Positions 1 to 7,079 of a stretch of 16,776 nt of DNA are shown here, one piece after another (the stretch's first letter is position 1; each line of letters begins with the position of its first letter). The DNA is from Comamonadaceae bacterium (GTDB lineage: Bacteria > Pseudomonadota > Gammaproteobacteria > Burkholderiales > Burkholderiaceae_C). A program made the translations under genes and the position numbers. The stretch spans positions 1-16,776 of the forward strand of contig CANHXV010000024.1 in assembly GCA_947464665.1 (NCBI GenBank). Reading direction: 5' to 3'. The notes under the pieces were generated by a model. It did not search any database. It was not told the DNA's origin and saw only the letters and a program-made list of their open reading frames with translations.

Positions 1-2
1 AT

Positions 3-680
3 GTGAACGTGTTCAACATGCCTTTTGTGTTCCGTGATGAAGGGCACATGCGTGCTGTGATCGACGGCCCCGTGGGTAAGGAAATCTTGGACAAGATCAC
101 CAACAGCCCTGCACGCCTGGTGGCGCTGGGTTGGATGGACAGCGGCTCGCGCAGCCTTTACACCAAGAAAGAAATCAAGTCGCCTGCTGACCTCAAAGGT
201 CTCAAGATCCGTGTGATGGGCAACCCCTTGTTTGTCGACACCATGAACGCCATGGGCGGTAACGGCATCACCATGGGTCACAACGACACCTACAGCGCCT
301 TGCAAACCGGTGTGGTGGACGGGGCGGAGAACAACCCACCGACCTTGTTCACAGCCAACCACTATTCCGCCGGGGTCAAGTTTTACACCCAGACAACCCA
401 TCTGATCATTCCTGAAATTTTTGTCATGTCTAAGGTCACCTGGGACAAGATGAGCAAAGACGATCAGACCAGCTTGATGAAATTTGCCCGTGAAGCCCAA
501 ATGGAGCAACGCGCCCTTTGGGACAAGAGCGTGGCCGAATACAGCGGCAAGCTGCAAGCCGCAGGCATTCAGTTCAAGACGGTCGACAAAAAAGCTTTCT
601 ATGACGCCACAGCACCTGTGCGAGCCAAATACGGCAGCCAATATGCCGAGTTGATGAAGCGCATCGAAGCTGTCAAGTGA
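3..680 (+). CDS. dctP: TRAP transporter substrate-binding protein, DctP family (5' truncated by window edge)
   Basis: Periplasmic receptor of a tripartite ATP-independent periplasmic (TRAP) transporter; it captures a carboxylate ligand and delivers it to DctQM. Only the C-terminal ~225 residues are present: the frame is open to the left edge, no signal peptide is seen, and the first visible GTG is not a believable start. Family marks are the 'GLKIRVMGNP' segment (Arg70 of the visible part is in the position of the conserved Arg that binds the ligand carboxylate) and the 'YSALQTGVVDGAENNP' signature at about residues 97-112. The gene is followed by dctQ and dctM, so the transporter is complete. 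With garD and a galactarolactone-isomerase-like gene downstream, the ligand is probably a hexuronate or aldarate; that is inference, since DctP specificity cannot be read from these motifs. Confidence 0.95.
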   Translation: MNVFNMPFVFRDEGHMRAVIDGPVGKEILDKITNSPARLVALGWMDSGSRSLYTKKEIKSPADLKGLKIRVMGNPLFVDTMNAMGGNGITMGHNDTYSALQTGVVDGAENNPPTLFTANHYSAGVKFYTQTTHLIIPEIFVMSKVTWDKMSKDDQTSLMKFAREAQMEQRALWDKSVAEYSGKLQAAGIQFKTVDKKAFYDATAPVRAKYGSQYAELMKRIEAVK

Positions 681-716
681 GTTGCAGTATTGGCGCTTAA
701 TGCGCCGCTGTCAGAC

Positions 717-738
717 GGGACAGGGCTTGCCCTGTCCC
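717..738 (+). terminator. Perfect hairpin between dctP and dctQ (attenuator/processing element)
   Basis: Arms GGGACAGGGC (717-726) and GCCCTGTCCC (729-738) are perfectly complementary over 10 bp, or 9 bp with a CTTG loop, and are followed by TTTCGTTT. It lies 37 bases after the dctP stop and 38 before the dctQ start. The T tract is interrupted, so it may be a leaky intrinsic terminator or an mRNA-stabilising stem. Either would make more receptor than permease, as is common in transport operons. Confidence 0.7.
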
Positions 739-776
739 TTTCGTTTGAGTCGACACCAAGCCTGGGGATATTGACC

Positions 777-1295
777 ATGTTGCGTTTGTTTGATCGCCTG
801 TATCTGTTGTGCATTTGGATATCTGGCATCTCAATTTTTTTGATGAGCCTGATCATCCCCTGGGGCGTATTCGCCCGCTATGTGTTGGGCACAGGCTCCA
901 GTTGGCCCGAGCCCGTGGCGGTGTTGCTGATGGTGACCTTCACCTTCTTGGGCGCTGCTGCCAGTTACCGGGCTGGGTCGCACATTGCCGTAGGCATGCT
1001 GACCGATACTTTGCCCAAGCCTTTACAAAAAGCATGTGCCGGATTGGTGCATTTGTGCATGATGGGCATTTGTATTTTTGTGATGGTGTGGGGTAGCAAG
1101 TTGTCCTTGGAAACCATGGGCCAGACCTTGGGCGACTTGCCCTGGATGGCGGTTGGCTGGACCTATATGCCTTTGCCCTTGGGCGCATTGATGACCTTGG
1201 TCTTTGTTCTGGAAATTTTGTTTTGGGGCCCCGCACACGAACGTGCTGTGGTGGTCTTTGACCACGAAGGTCCTACTTCGGCAGAGGCAATTTGA
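777..1295 (+). CDS. dctQ: TRAP transporter small permease, DctQ family
   Basis: Small membrane subunit of the TRAP transporter, an inner-membrane scaffold that pairs with DctM. The 172-residue product has four hydrophobic helices: about residues 8-29 (LYLLCIWISGISIFLMSLII), 45-65, 85-105 and 125-147, the usual DctQ topology. It contains the DctQ-like 'WGVFARYVLG' followed by a 'WPEP' turn. I chose ATG 777, preceded by GGGGA at about 764-768. The frame is open further upstream to TTG 690, but that extension would translate the 717-738 hairpin and adds 29 residues unlike the family. The stop lies 2 bases before the dctM start, so the two are surely co-translated. Confidence 0.93.
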   Translation: MLRLFDRLYLLCIWISGISIFLMSLIIPWGVFARYVLGTGSSWPEPVAVLLMVTFTFLGAAASYRAGSHIAVGMLTDTLPKPLQKACAGLVHLCMMGICIFVMVWGSKLSLETMGQTLGDLPWMAVGWTYMPLPLGALMTLVFVLEILFWGPAHERAVVVFDHEGPTSAEAI

Positions 1296-1297
1296 TC

Positions 1298-2581
1298 ATG
1301 GATGCACTGGTTTTAATTGGCAGTTTTATCTTGTTGATGCTGGTGGGCATGCCCGTGGCATATGCCTTGGGCCTGGCTGCCTTGGTCGGAGCGATGTGGA
1401 TTGACCTGCCGTTGGATGCGGTGATGATCCAGATGGCCAGTGGCGTCAACAAATTTTCCTTGTTGGCCATTCCCTGCTTTGTACTGGCGGGTGCAATCAT
1501 GGCTGAAGGCGGCATGTCCAGGCGTCTTGTCGCGTTTGCCGGTGTGTTGATCGGTTTTGTACGTGGCGGCTTGTCATTGGTCAACATTTTGGCGTCCACT
1601 TTTTTTGGGGCAATTTCTGGTTCTTCTGTGGCCGACACGGCATCCATTGGCTCGGTCCTCATTCCCGAAATGGAGAAAAATGGTTATCCACGGCCATTTG
1701 CCACGGCTGTCACCGTGAGCGGCTCCGTGCAGGCAATTTTGATCCCACCTAGCCACAACGCGGTGATTTATTCGATGGCGGCTGGCGGTACAGTGTCGGT
1801 AGCCGCCTTGTTCATGGCGGGTGTCTTTCCGGGTTTGCTGCTGGGGCTGTGTTTGGCGATTTATTGCCTCTATGTGGCACGCAAGGAAAACTACCCTAAA
1901 GGCCGCGTCATCCCGATGAAAGAGGCGCTCAAAATTTGTGCCGACGCGATGTGGGGTTTGATGACCATGGGCATCATCTTGGGCGGCATTCTGAGTGGTG
2001 TTTTCACTGCCACCGAATCGGCCTCGATCGCGGTGGTGTGGGCCTTTTTTGTGACGATGTTCATCTACCGTGACTACAAGTGGAAAGACCTGCCCAAGCT
2101 GTTGCACCGCACCGTCAAGACAGTCACGATTGTGATGATCTTGATCGGTTTTGCGGCGAGCTTCGGCTACATCATGACCATGATGCAGATCCCCCTCAAG
2201 ATCACCACGCTGTTCACTTCATTCAGCTCGCAGGCATGGGTTATTCTGGCGTGTATCAACATCATGCTGCTGGTGCTAGGTACCCTGATGGACATGGCGC
2301 CACTGATCCTGATCCTCACGCCTATCCTGTTGCCTGTCATCAAAAGCATCGGCATTGACCCGGTTCACTTTGGCATGATCATGATGGTCAACCTTGGCAT
2401 CGGCCTGATCACACCACCTGTCGGGGCGGTGCTGTTTGTGGGCAGTGCGGTGGCCAAACTCAAGATCGAGCAAGTGGTCAAGGCCATGAAACCCTTCTTT
2501 GTGATCTTGCTCTTTGTGCTGATGTTGGTGACGTATGTCCCCCAAATTTCGCTGTGGTTGCCACGTACCATGGGCCTTTAA
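1298..2581 (+). CDS. dctM: TRAP transporter large permease, DctM family
   Basis: Large membrane subunit that forms the Na+-coupled transport channel of the TRAP system. About 427 residues, the normal DctM length, almost all in hydrophobic helices. Recognisable family segments are the N-terminal 'GMPVAYALGLAAL', the central 'GAISGSSVADTASIGSVLIPEM' region (about residues 106-127), 'ESASIAVVWA' around 240, 'LGTLMDMAPLILILTPILLPV' around 325-345 and 'VNLGIGLITPPVGAVLF' around 360-376. ATG 1298 has GAGG at 1284-1287 upstream and begins 2 bases after the dctQ stop; a TTG at 1292 in frame is less likely. The hydroxyacid dehydrogenase gene starts 8 bases after the stop. Confidence 0.96.
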   Translation: MDALVLIGSFILLMLVGMPVAYALGLAALVGAMWIDLPLDAVMIQMASGVNKFSLLAIPCFVLAGAIMAEGGMSRRLVAFAGVLIGFVRGGLSLVNILASTFFGAISGSSVADTASIGSVLIPEMEKNGYPRPFATAVTVSGSVQAILIPPSHNAVIYSMAAGGTVSVAALFMAGVFPGLLLGLCLAIYCLYVARKENYPKGRVIPMKEALKICADAMWGLMTMGIILGGILSGVFTATESASIAVVWAFFVTMFIYRDYKWKDLPKLLHRTVKTVTIVMILIGFAASFGYIMTMMQIPLKITTLFTSFSSQAWVILACINIMLLVLGTLMDMAPLILILTPILLPVIKSIGIDPVHFGMIMMVNLGIGLITPPVGAVLFVGSAVAKLKIEQVVKAMKPFFVILLFVLMLVTYVPQISLWLPRTMGL

Positions 2582-2589
2582 AAGCAAGC

Positions 2590-3597
2590 ATGCCATTGCC
2601 TTCGCCTCTGGTTCTGGTCACCCATCCCCGTGAGCGACTGGCCACTTACTTCGGCGAGCAGGCGCTGGCCAATTTGCAGGGGATGGCCCGCGTCAAACTC
2701 AATCCCGATGCGCACGACTGGTCAACCCCGGAGCTGATCGAGGCCGCTCAGGGTTGCGATGTTTTGATCGCTTACCGCCAGACAGCTCTCACTTCGGAAT
2801 TTTTTACGGCAGTGCCAGGTTTGCTGGCGGCCGTGCGTTGTGCGGTTGACATCCGCACGATCGACGTTGCAGCGGCTGGTCGCGTGGGGATTTTGGTGAC
2901 CCAGGCCAGTGCCGGCTTTGGTCCTGCCGTGGCCGAATGGGTGATCGGTGCCATGATCGATTTGAGCCGCCGTATCAGCACATCGGCTGCAGCCTACTGG
3001 CAAGGCCAGTCCCCACCTCCGCTCATGGGCGGTGAGTTGCGCGGTGCATGCTTAGGCCTCATTGGCTACGGGGAAATCGGTCGTCATGTGGCGCGTTTGG
3101 CTCAGGCGTTTGGTATGCGTGTGTGTATCTACGACCCGCATGTCCAGACACCAGATCCTGCCATCGAGTCGTTGGGTTGGCATGATCTTTTGGCCTGCGC
3201 AGACCATGTGGTCTGCCTTGCATCAGCAACACCCGAAACGGAAAAATTGATCAATGCGCAGGCCTTGTCTTGCATGAAATCCTCTGCCTTTTTCATCAAT
3301 GCATCGCGGGGTCAGTTGGTGGACGAGCCGAGCTTGTTGCAGGCGCTGGAGCGGGGGGAGCTGGCGGGCGCTGCTTTGGACGTGGGGTCCGCGGCAGACC
3401 AGATGCCTTCCCTTGAATTGGCGCGACATCCCCGTGTCATTGCCACACCGCATGTGGGGGGGCTCACACCACAAGCGATTGCTCACCAGGCCCTAGAAAC
3501 CGTAGAGCAGACGCGAGCCATCTTGCAAGGACGCATGCCTCACGGGGCCGTCAATCCGGCTCATGCATCCCGTTTGGTTTCTCGAATGCCATCATGA
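2590..3597 (+). CDS. D-isomer-specific 2-hydroxyacid dehydrogenase, NAD-dependent, atypical active site
   Basis: A 335-residue member of the D-2-hydroxyacid dehydrogenase family (phosphoglycerate/glyoxylate reductase-like), predicted cytosolic. The Rossmann motif G159-Y-G161-E-I-G164 is intact, and Asp182 at the end of the second strand favours NAD over NADP. The catalytic Arg240 (in 'NASRGQLV') and His288 (in 'TPHVGG') are present. The usual acidic partner of that His, the Glu of an 'EP' motif soon after 'ALDV', is missing: here the stretch reads 'ALDVGSAADQMPS', with Ala269 or Asp270 at that place. Start ATG 2590 is chosen because upstream in-frame codons lie inside dctM. The stop overlaps the next start in ATGA, so it belongs to the sugar-acid operon. 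Its substrate is unknown; interconversion of a keto acid and hydroxy acid derived from aldarate breakdown is a guess. Confidence 0.9.
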   Translation: MPLPSPLVLVTHPRERLATYFGEQALANLQGMARVKLNPDAHDWSTPELIEAAQGCDVLIAYRQTALTSEFFTAVPGLLAAVRCAVDIRTIDVAAAGRVGILVTQASAGFGPAVAEWVIGAMIDLSRRISTSAAAYWQGQSPPPLMGGELRGACLGLIGYGEIGRHVARLAQAFGMRVCIYDPHVQTPDPAIESLGWHDLLACADHVVCLASATPETEKLINAQALSCMKSSAFFINASRGQLVDEPSLLQALERGELAGAALDVGSAADQMPSLELARHPRVIATPHVGGLTPQAIAHQALETVEQTRAILQGRMPHGAVNPAHASRLVSRMPS

Positions 3598-4448
3598 GCA
3601 ACGCTTTTTTGAACACCCCCCTTGCTGCCGAATTTGAAGTGCCGGCCGGCGCCTGCGATTGTCATGTGCATGCGTATGACGACGCTTACCCATTGGCTGC
3701 CACCGCTACTTTCAAACCCCCGCACGCGCCGATGGCCGACTACGCCAAAGTGCAAGCCGATTTAGGATTCACGCGTGTGGTGGTGGTGCAGCCTACGGGC
3801 TATGGTTTTGACAACCGCTGCACACTGGCGGCTGTGGCCAGCATGAGCGGTCGAGCCCGTGCAGTGGCCATGGTGCCGCCTGACGTGACACAGGCCACGC
3901 TGCAAGATTTGCACGCGGGAGGCGTGCGTGGCGTTCGCATGATGATGTTGCCAGGAGGGCTGCTGGGCTGGGACGCCCTGGCACCTTTGGCACTGAAGAT
4001 CAAAGATTGGGGCTGGCATTTGAATGTGCAGTTCAACGGCTGTGACTTCGCGCAGCGGCTGCCTCTTTTGCAAGGCCTCGATGTGCCTTTGGTGGTGGAC
4101 CACACGGGCAAATTTTTGGTGCCCCCTGCCAGCACGGACGATGTTGCATTTCAGGCCCTTTGCCGCTTGCTGGACACTGGGCGTGCCTGGGTCAAGCTGT
4201 CGGCCCCTTACGAAACATCGCGCAATGGGGCACCAAGGTATGAAGACGTGAGCCTGCTCGCCCGTTACCTGGCCACGAATTACCCCGAGCGCTGCTTGTG
4301 GGCCAGCAATTGGCCACATCCCAATCAAAACCCAGTGCCATCCTCTGTCGCGCTCCTGAACTTGTTGCCTCAATGGGCGTCCCGTGCGGCTGACATTCGG
4401 CGCATTTTGGTAGACAACCCGGTCCAGGTGTATGCTTTTGACGCTTGA
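3594..4448 (+). CDS. gli: Amidohydrolase-superfamily lactone enzyme, probable D-galactarolactone isomerase
   Basis: A 284-residue amidohydrolase related to 2-pyrone-4,6-dicarboxylate hydrolase (LigI). Visible are the N-terminal 'DCHVH' (His24, His26), Arg/Met-rich 'GVRGVRMMM' (112-118), 'VVDHTGK' (Asp169-His170) and the last-strand motif 'ASNWPHPN' (Asn239). In LigI the last motif carries an Asp that acts as general base; here it is Asn. Published work on Agrobacterium D-galactarolactone isomerase (GLI) explains isomerisation instead of hydrolysis by loss of exactly this general base. Together with garD two genes downstream, conversion of D-galactaro-1,5-lactone to the 1,4-lactone is the best guess; a lactone hydrolase with another substrate is the alternative. 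The start overlaps the dehydrogenase stop (ATGA), with no clear ribosome-binding site, consistent with translational coupling. Confidence 0.8.
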   Translation: MSNAFLNTPLAAEFEVPAGACDCHVHAYDDAYPLAATATFKPPHAPMADYAKVQADLGFTRVVVVQPTGYGFDNRCTLAAVASMSGRARAVAMVPPDVTQATLQDLHAGGVRGVRMMMLPGGLLGWDALAPLALKIKDWGWHLNVQFNGCDFAQRLPLLQGLDVPLVVDHTGKFLVPPASTDDVAFQALCRLLDTGRAWVKLSAPYETSRNGAPRYEDVSLLARYLATNYPERCLWASNWPHPNQNPVPSSVALLNLLPQWASRAADIRRILVDNPVQVYAFDA

Positions 4449-4487
4449 GCCATCACGGGTTGTTAATCTTTTTATTCCACACTGACC

Positions 4488-5480
4488 ATGTCCTACGTTT
4501 ATGTTTCCAACGCCGACAGCGGCGACATCTCTGTGCTCCATATGGACCCCGATGGCAACTTGCGTTTGCAAAGTTCGGTACCCGTGGGGGGCAACCTGAT
4601 GCCCATGGCGATCTGCCCGAATCAGAAAGTGCTCTACGCGGTTCGTCGCAGTGATCCGATGGCGGTCGTCAGTTTGGCCATTGACCCAGTCAGCCGTGAT
4701 CTGCAGCCATTGGGTGAGGCTGCATTGCCAGCCAGCATGGCCTACGTCAGCACTGACGCGGCAGGACGATTTTTGCTGGCAGCCTCCTACCCCGAGCACC
4801 AACTCACGGTCAGCCCCATTGCGCAAGATGGCACAGTTGGCTCTGTGCAACAGGTACTGCCCACAGGCCTCAATGCCCATGCCATCTTGCCTTCACCCTG
4901 CAAGCGTTACGTGCTGGCCACAGCGCTGGGCGGTGGCAAACTCATGGTCTTCAGATTCAACGCCCAGTCGGGCCAATTGACACCGGCTGCATCTTGGGCA
5001 GCGCGTACAGGTGCGGGCCCTCGGCATTTTCGGTTTGACTCGCAAGGTTGCCATGTGTATTTACTCAATGAGCTCGATGGTACGGTGGATGTGCTGGCCT
5101 GGGACGCGGATCAGGCTAGCTTGAGCCTGTTGCAAACTGTGGATATATTGCCGCCAGGTTTTACAGGCAAGCCCTGGGCGGCCGACCTGCACTTAACACC
5201 TGACGGGCGTCACCTGTACACCAGCGAGCGCACATCCAGCACTTTGGCGCACTTCACGGTCGACGCCGAAACAGCTTGCCTTGTTATTCAGGGCCACACG
5301 CCTGTTGAAACTCAGCCTCGAGGTTTTTCGATTGATCCCACTGGGCGGCATTTGCTGGTGGTGGGGCAGATGTCGCACCACCTGAGCCGCTGGGCCATTG
5401 ACCAAGAGACGGGTCAATTGGAATTACAACAACGCTTACCTGTGGGTCAAGGTCCTAATTGGGTGGAGATCCTGGCATGA
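4488..5480 (+). CDS. Beta-propeller lactonase family protein (6-phosphogluconolactonase-like, COG2706)
   Basis: A 330-residue seven-bladed beta-propeller of the Pgl/lactonase family, almost the same length as E. coli Pgl. Family marks are the opening 'YVYVSNADSGDISVL', the central 'GAGPRHFRFD' (GPRH at 177-180) followed by 'YLLNELDGTVDVL', and 'HLYTSERTSSTLAHF' around 242-256. There is no signal peptide, so it is cytosolic. These enzymes open sugar-acid lactones. Between a galactarolactone-isomerase-like gene and garD, the natural substrate would be D-galactaro-1,4-lactone, giving galactarate; this is inferred from context. ATG 4488 is the first plausible start, 39 bases after the previous stop. 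The stop overlaps the garD start in ATGA. A cycloisomerase-type fate of the lactone, as in Agrobacterium, would not need this enzyme. Confidence 0.85.
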   Translation: MSYVYVSNADSGDISVLHMDPDGNLRLQSSVPVGGNLMPMAICPNQKVLYAVRRSDPMAVVSLAIDPVSRDLQPLGEAALPASMAYVSTDAAGRFLLAASYPEHQLTVSPIAQDGTVGSVQQVLPTGLNAHAILPSPCKRYVLATALGGGKLMVFRFNAQSGQLTPAASWAARTGAGPRHFRFDSQGCHVYLLNELDGTVDVLAWDADQASLSLLQTVDILPPGFTGKPWAADLHLTPDGRHLYTSERTSSTLAHFTVDAETACLVIQGHTPVETQPRGFSIDPTGRHLLVVGQMSHHLSRWAIDQETGQLELQQRLPVGQGPNWVEILA

Positions 5481-7051
5481 GCGATTACAAAAAAACCGTC
5501 ACGCCGCGTGTGGTGCGTATGCACCCGGCGGACAACGTGGCGATCGTGGTCAACGATGGTGGTTTGACCGCTGGCACTGTCCTAGATAAGGGCTTGATCT
5601 TGCGTGACAAAGTGCCGCAGGGCCATAAAGTAGCGCTCAGTGATCTAGTAACGGGGCAAGCCGTCATGCGCTACAACGTACCGGTGGGTTATGCGCGGCA
5701 AAACATCCCCGCAGGCAGTTGGGTGCACGAGCGTTTACTCGACATTCCGCCTGCGCGGGAACTCCAAGGTTTGCCCATGGCGACCGTGAAGCCGGCGCCG
5801 CAAGCGCCGCTGGAAGGCTTCACCTTTGAAGCTTATGTGAATGCCGATGGTTCGGTGGGAACCCGCAACTTGCTGGCGCTGACCACCACCGTGCAATGCG
5901 TGGCGGGTGTGGTCAAGATTGCAGTGGAACGCATTGAGCGCGAACTGCTGCCCCTGTATCCAAATGTGGACGGTGTGGTGGGGTTGGAGCACAGCTATGG
6001 TTGTGGTGTCGCCATCGATGCACCTGACGCCATTATTCCGATTCGGACCTTGCGCCACATCAGCCTGAACCCCAACTTTGGCGGTGAGGTGATGGTGGTG
6101 AGTTTGGGCTGTGAAAAGCTGCAACCTGATCGCTTGCTGCCCCCGGGCAGTTTCCCGATTCTGGATCAACGCGATGCCGGGGAGGGTCCAGATCTCGTGT
6201 GCCTTCAGGACCATGAGCATGTGGGCCTGATGTCCATGATTGATCACATCGTGCAAAGCGCACGGCCTCACTTGGAGCGCCTGAACGCCCGCCGTCGCCA
6301 AACCGTGCCTGCCAGTGCCTTGGTGGTGGGCGTCCAGTGTGGCGGTAGCGATGCATTTTCGGGTGTGACCGCCAACCCAGCAGTAGGCTACATGGCTGAC
6401 CTGATTGTGCGTGCAGGTGGCACCGTGATGTTTTCTGAAAACACCGAAGTGCGCGATGCGGTAGAGCAACTCACCAGCCGCGCCGCCACGCCAACAGTGG
6501 CTGAGGACATCGTGCGTGAACTCGGCTGGTACGACCATTACCTGGAACGTGGCCGCGTGGACCGCACCGCCAACACCACGCCCGGCAACAAGGCCGGCGG
6601 CTTGTCCAACATCACCGAAAAAGCCATGGGCTCGATCATCAAGAGCGGCAGCTCAGTGATTGCCAGCGTGCTGGCCCCGGGCGACAAACTCAAGGCCGAC
6701 CAAAAAGGTTTGGTCTTTGCCGCTACCCCCGCTAGCGATTTCATCTGCGGCACCTTGCAGTTGGCTGCTGGCATGAACCTGCATGTTTTCACCACCGGGC
6801 GAGGTACGCCCTATGGCCTCCAGGCTTGCCCCGTGGTCAAGGTGGCCACACGCACCGACTTGGCCCGCCGCTGGCACGACCTGATGGACATGAACGCTGG
6901 ACGAATCGCCGATGGTGAGATCACCATCGAAGAAGCCGGTTGGGAGCTTTTTCGCATCCTGCTTGACGTGGCCAGCGGCCGCAAAACTTGGGCCGAGCAA
7001 TGGAGGCTACACAATGCACTGGTCCTGTTCAACCCCGCACCGATCACCTGA
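5477..7051 (+). CDS. garD: Galactarate dehydratase (UxaA/GarD family)
   Basis: Dehydrates galactarate (mucate) to 5-dehydro-4-deoxy-D-glucarate in the cytosol. The 524-residue length matches E. coli GarD (about 523) rather than altronate dehydratase UxaA (about 495). An N-terminal SAF domain (about residues 8-85, 'HPADNVAIVVNDGGLTAGT') is joined by a linker to the catalytic part (from about 115). Segments I recall as near-identical to GarD are 'GSVGTRNLL', 'HSYGCGVAIDAPDA', 'NPNFGGEVMVVSLGCEKLQP', 'QCGGSDAFSGVTANPAVGY', 'GNKAGGLSNITEKAMGSI', 'FTTGRGTPYGL' and the C-terminal 'FNPAPIT'. Start ATG 5477 overlaps the lactonase stop (ATGA) and has GGAG at 5465-5468; an in-frame TTG at 5459 adds six residues without support. 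This is the firmest functional anchor of the operon. Confidence 0.95.
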   Translation: MSDYKKTVTPRVVRMHPADNVAIVVNDGGLTAGTVLDKGLILRDKVPQGHKVALSDLVTGQAVMRYNVPVGYARQNIPAGSWVHERLLDIPPARELQGLPMATVKPAPQAPLEGFTFEAYVNADGSVGTRNLLALTTTVQCVAGVVKIAVERIERELLPLYPNVDGVVGLEHSYGCGVAIDAPDAIIPIRTLRHISLNPNFGGEVMVVSLGCEKLQPDRLLPPGSFPILDQRDAGEGPDLVCLQDHEHVGLMSMIDHIVQSARPHLERLNARRRQTVPASALVVGVQCGGSDAFSGVTANPAVGYMADLIVRAGGTVMFSENTEVRDAVEQLTSRAATPTVAEDIVRELGWYDHYLERGRVDRTANTTPGNKAGGLSNITEKAMGSIIKSGSSVIASVLAPGDKLKADQKGLVFAATPASDFICGTLQLAAGMNLHVFTTGRGTPYGLQACPVVKVATRTDLARRWHDLMDMNAGRIADGEITIEEAGWELFRILLDVASGRKTWAEQWRLHNALVLFNPAPIT

Positions 7052-7063
7052 ATCCCGTAACCT

Positions 7064-7073
7064 AAAAAGGAGA
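7064..7073 (+). promoter_or_regulatory. Strong ribosome-binding site of the Bug receptor gene
   Basis: AAAAAGGAGA lies just before ATG 7080 and is the best Shine-Dalgarno sequence in the operon. It fixes the start at 7080 although the frame is open upstream to 6912 inside garD, and it fits a receptor that is needed in large amounts. Confidence 0.75.
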
Positions 7074-7079
7074 CATCCC

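Noticed and set aside
690..776. N-terminal extension of dctQ to TTG 690
   Set aside because: Would translate through the perfect hairpin; the family-like helix begins at ATG 777.
1574..2107. 177-codon open frame on the minus strand
   Set aside because: Antisense shadow of the strongly conserved dctM.
3762..4880. 372-codon open frame on the minus strand
   Set aside because: Antisense to the amidohydrolase and lactonase genes, both with clear family motifs; the translation is rich in His, Arg and Gln without domains, typical of a shadow in GC-rich DNA.
5735..6538. 267-codon open frame on the minus strand
   Set aside because: Lies wholly inside garD; low-complexity His-rich translation, no ribosome-binding site or motif.
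6912..7079. N-terminal extension of the Bug receptor into garD
   Set aside because: A strong AAGGAG and a proper signal peptide begin at ATG 7080.
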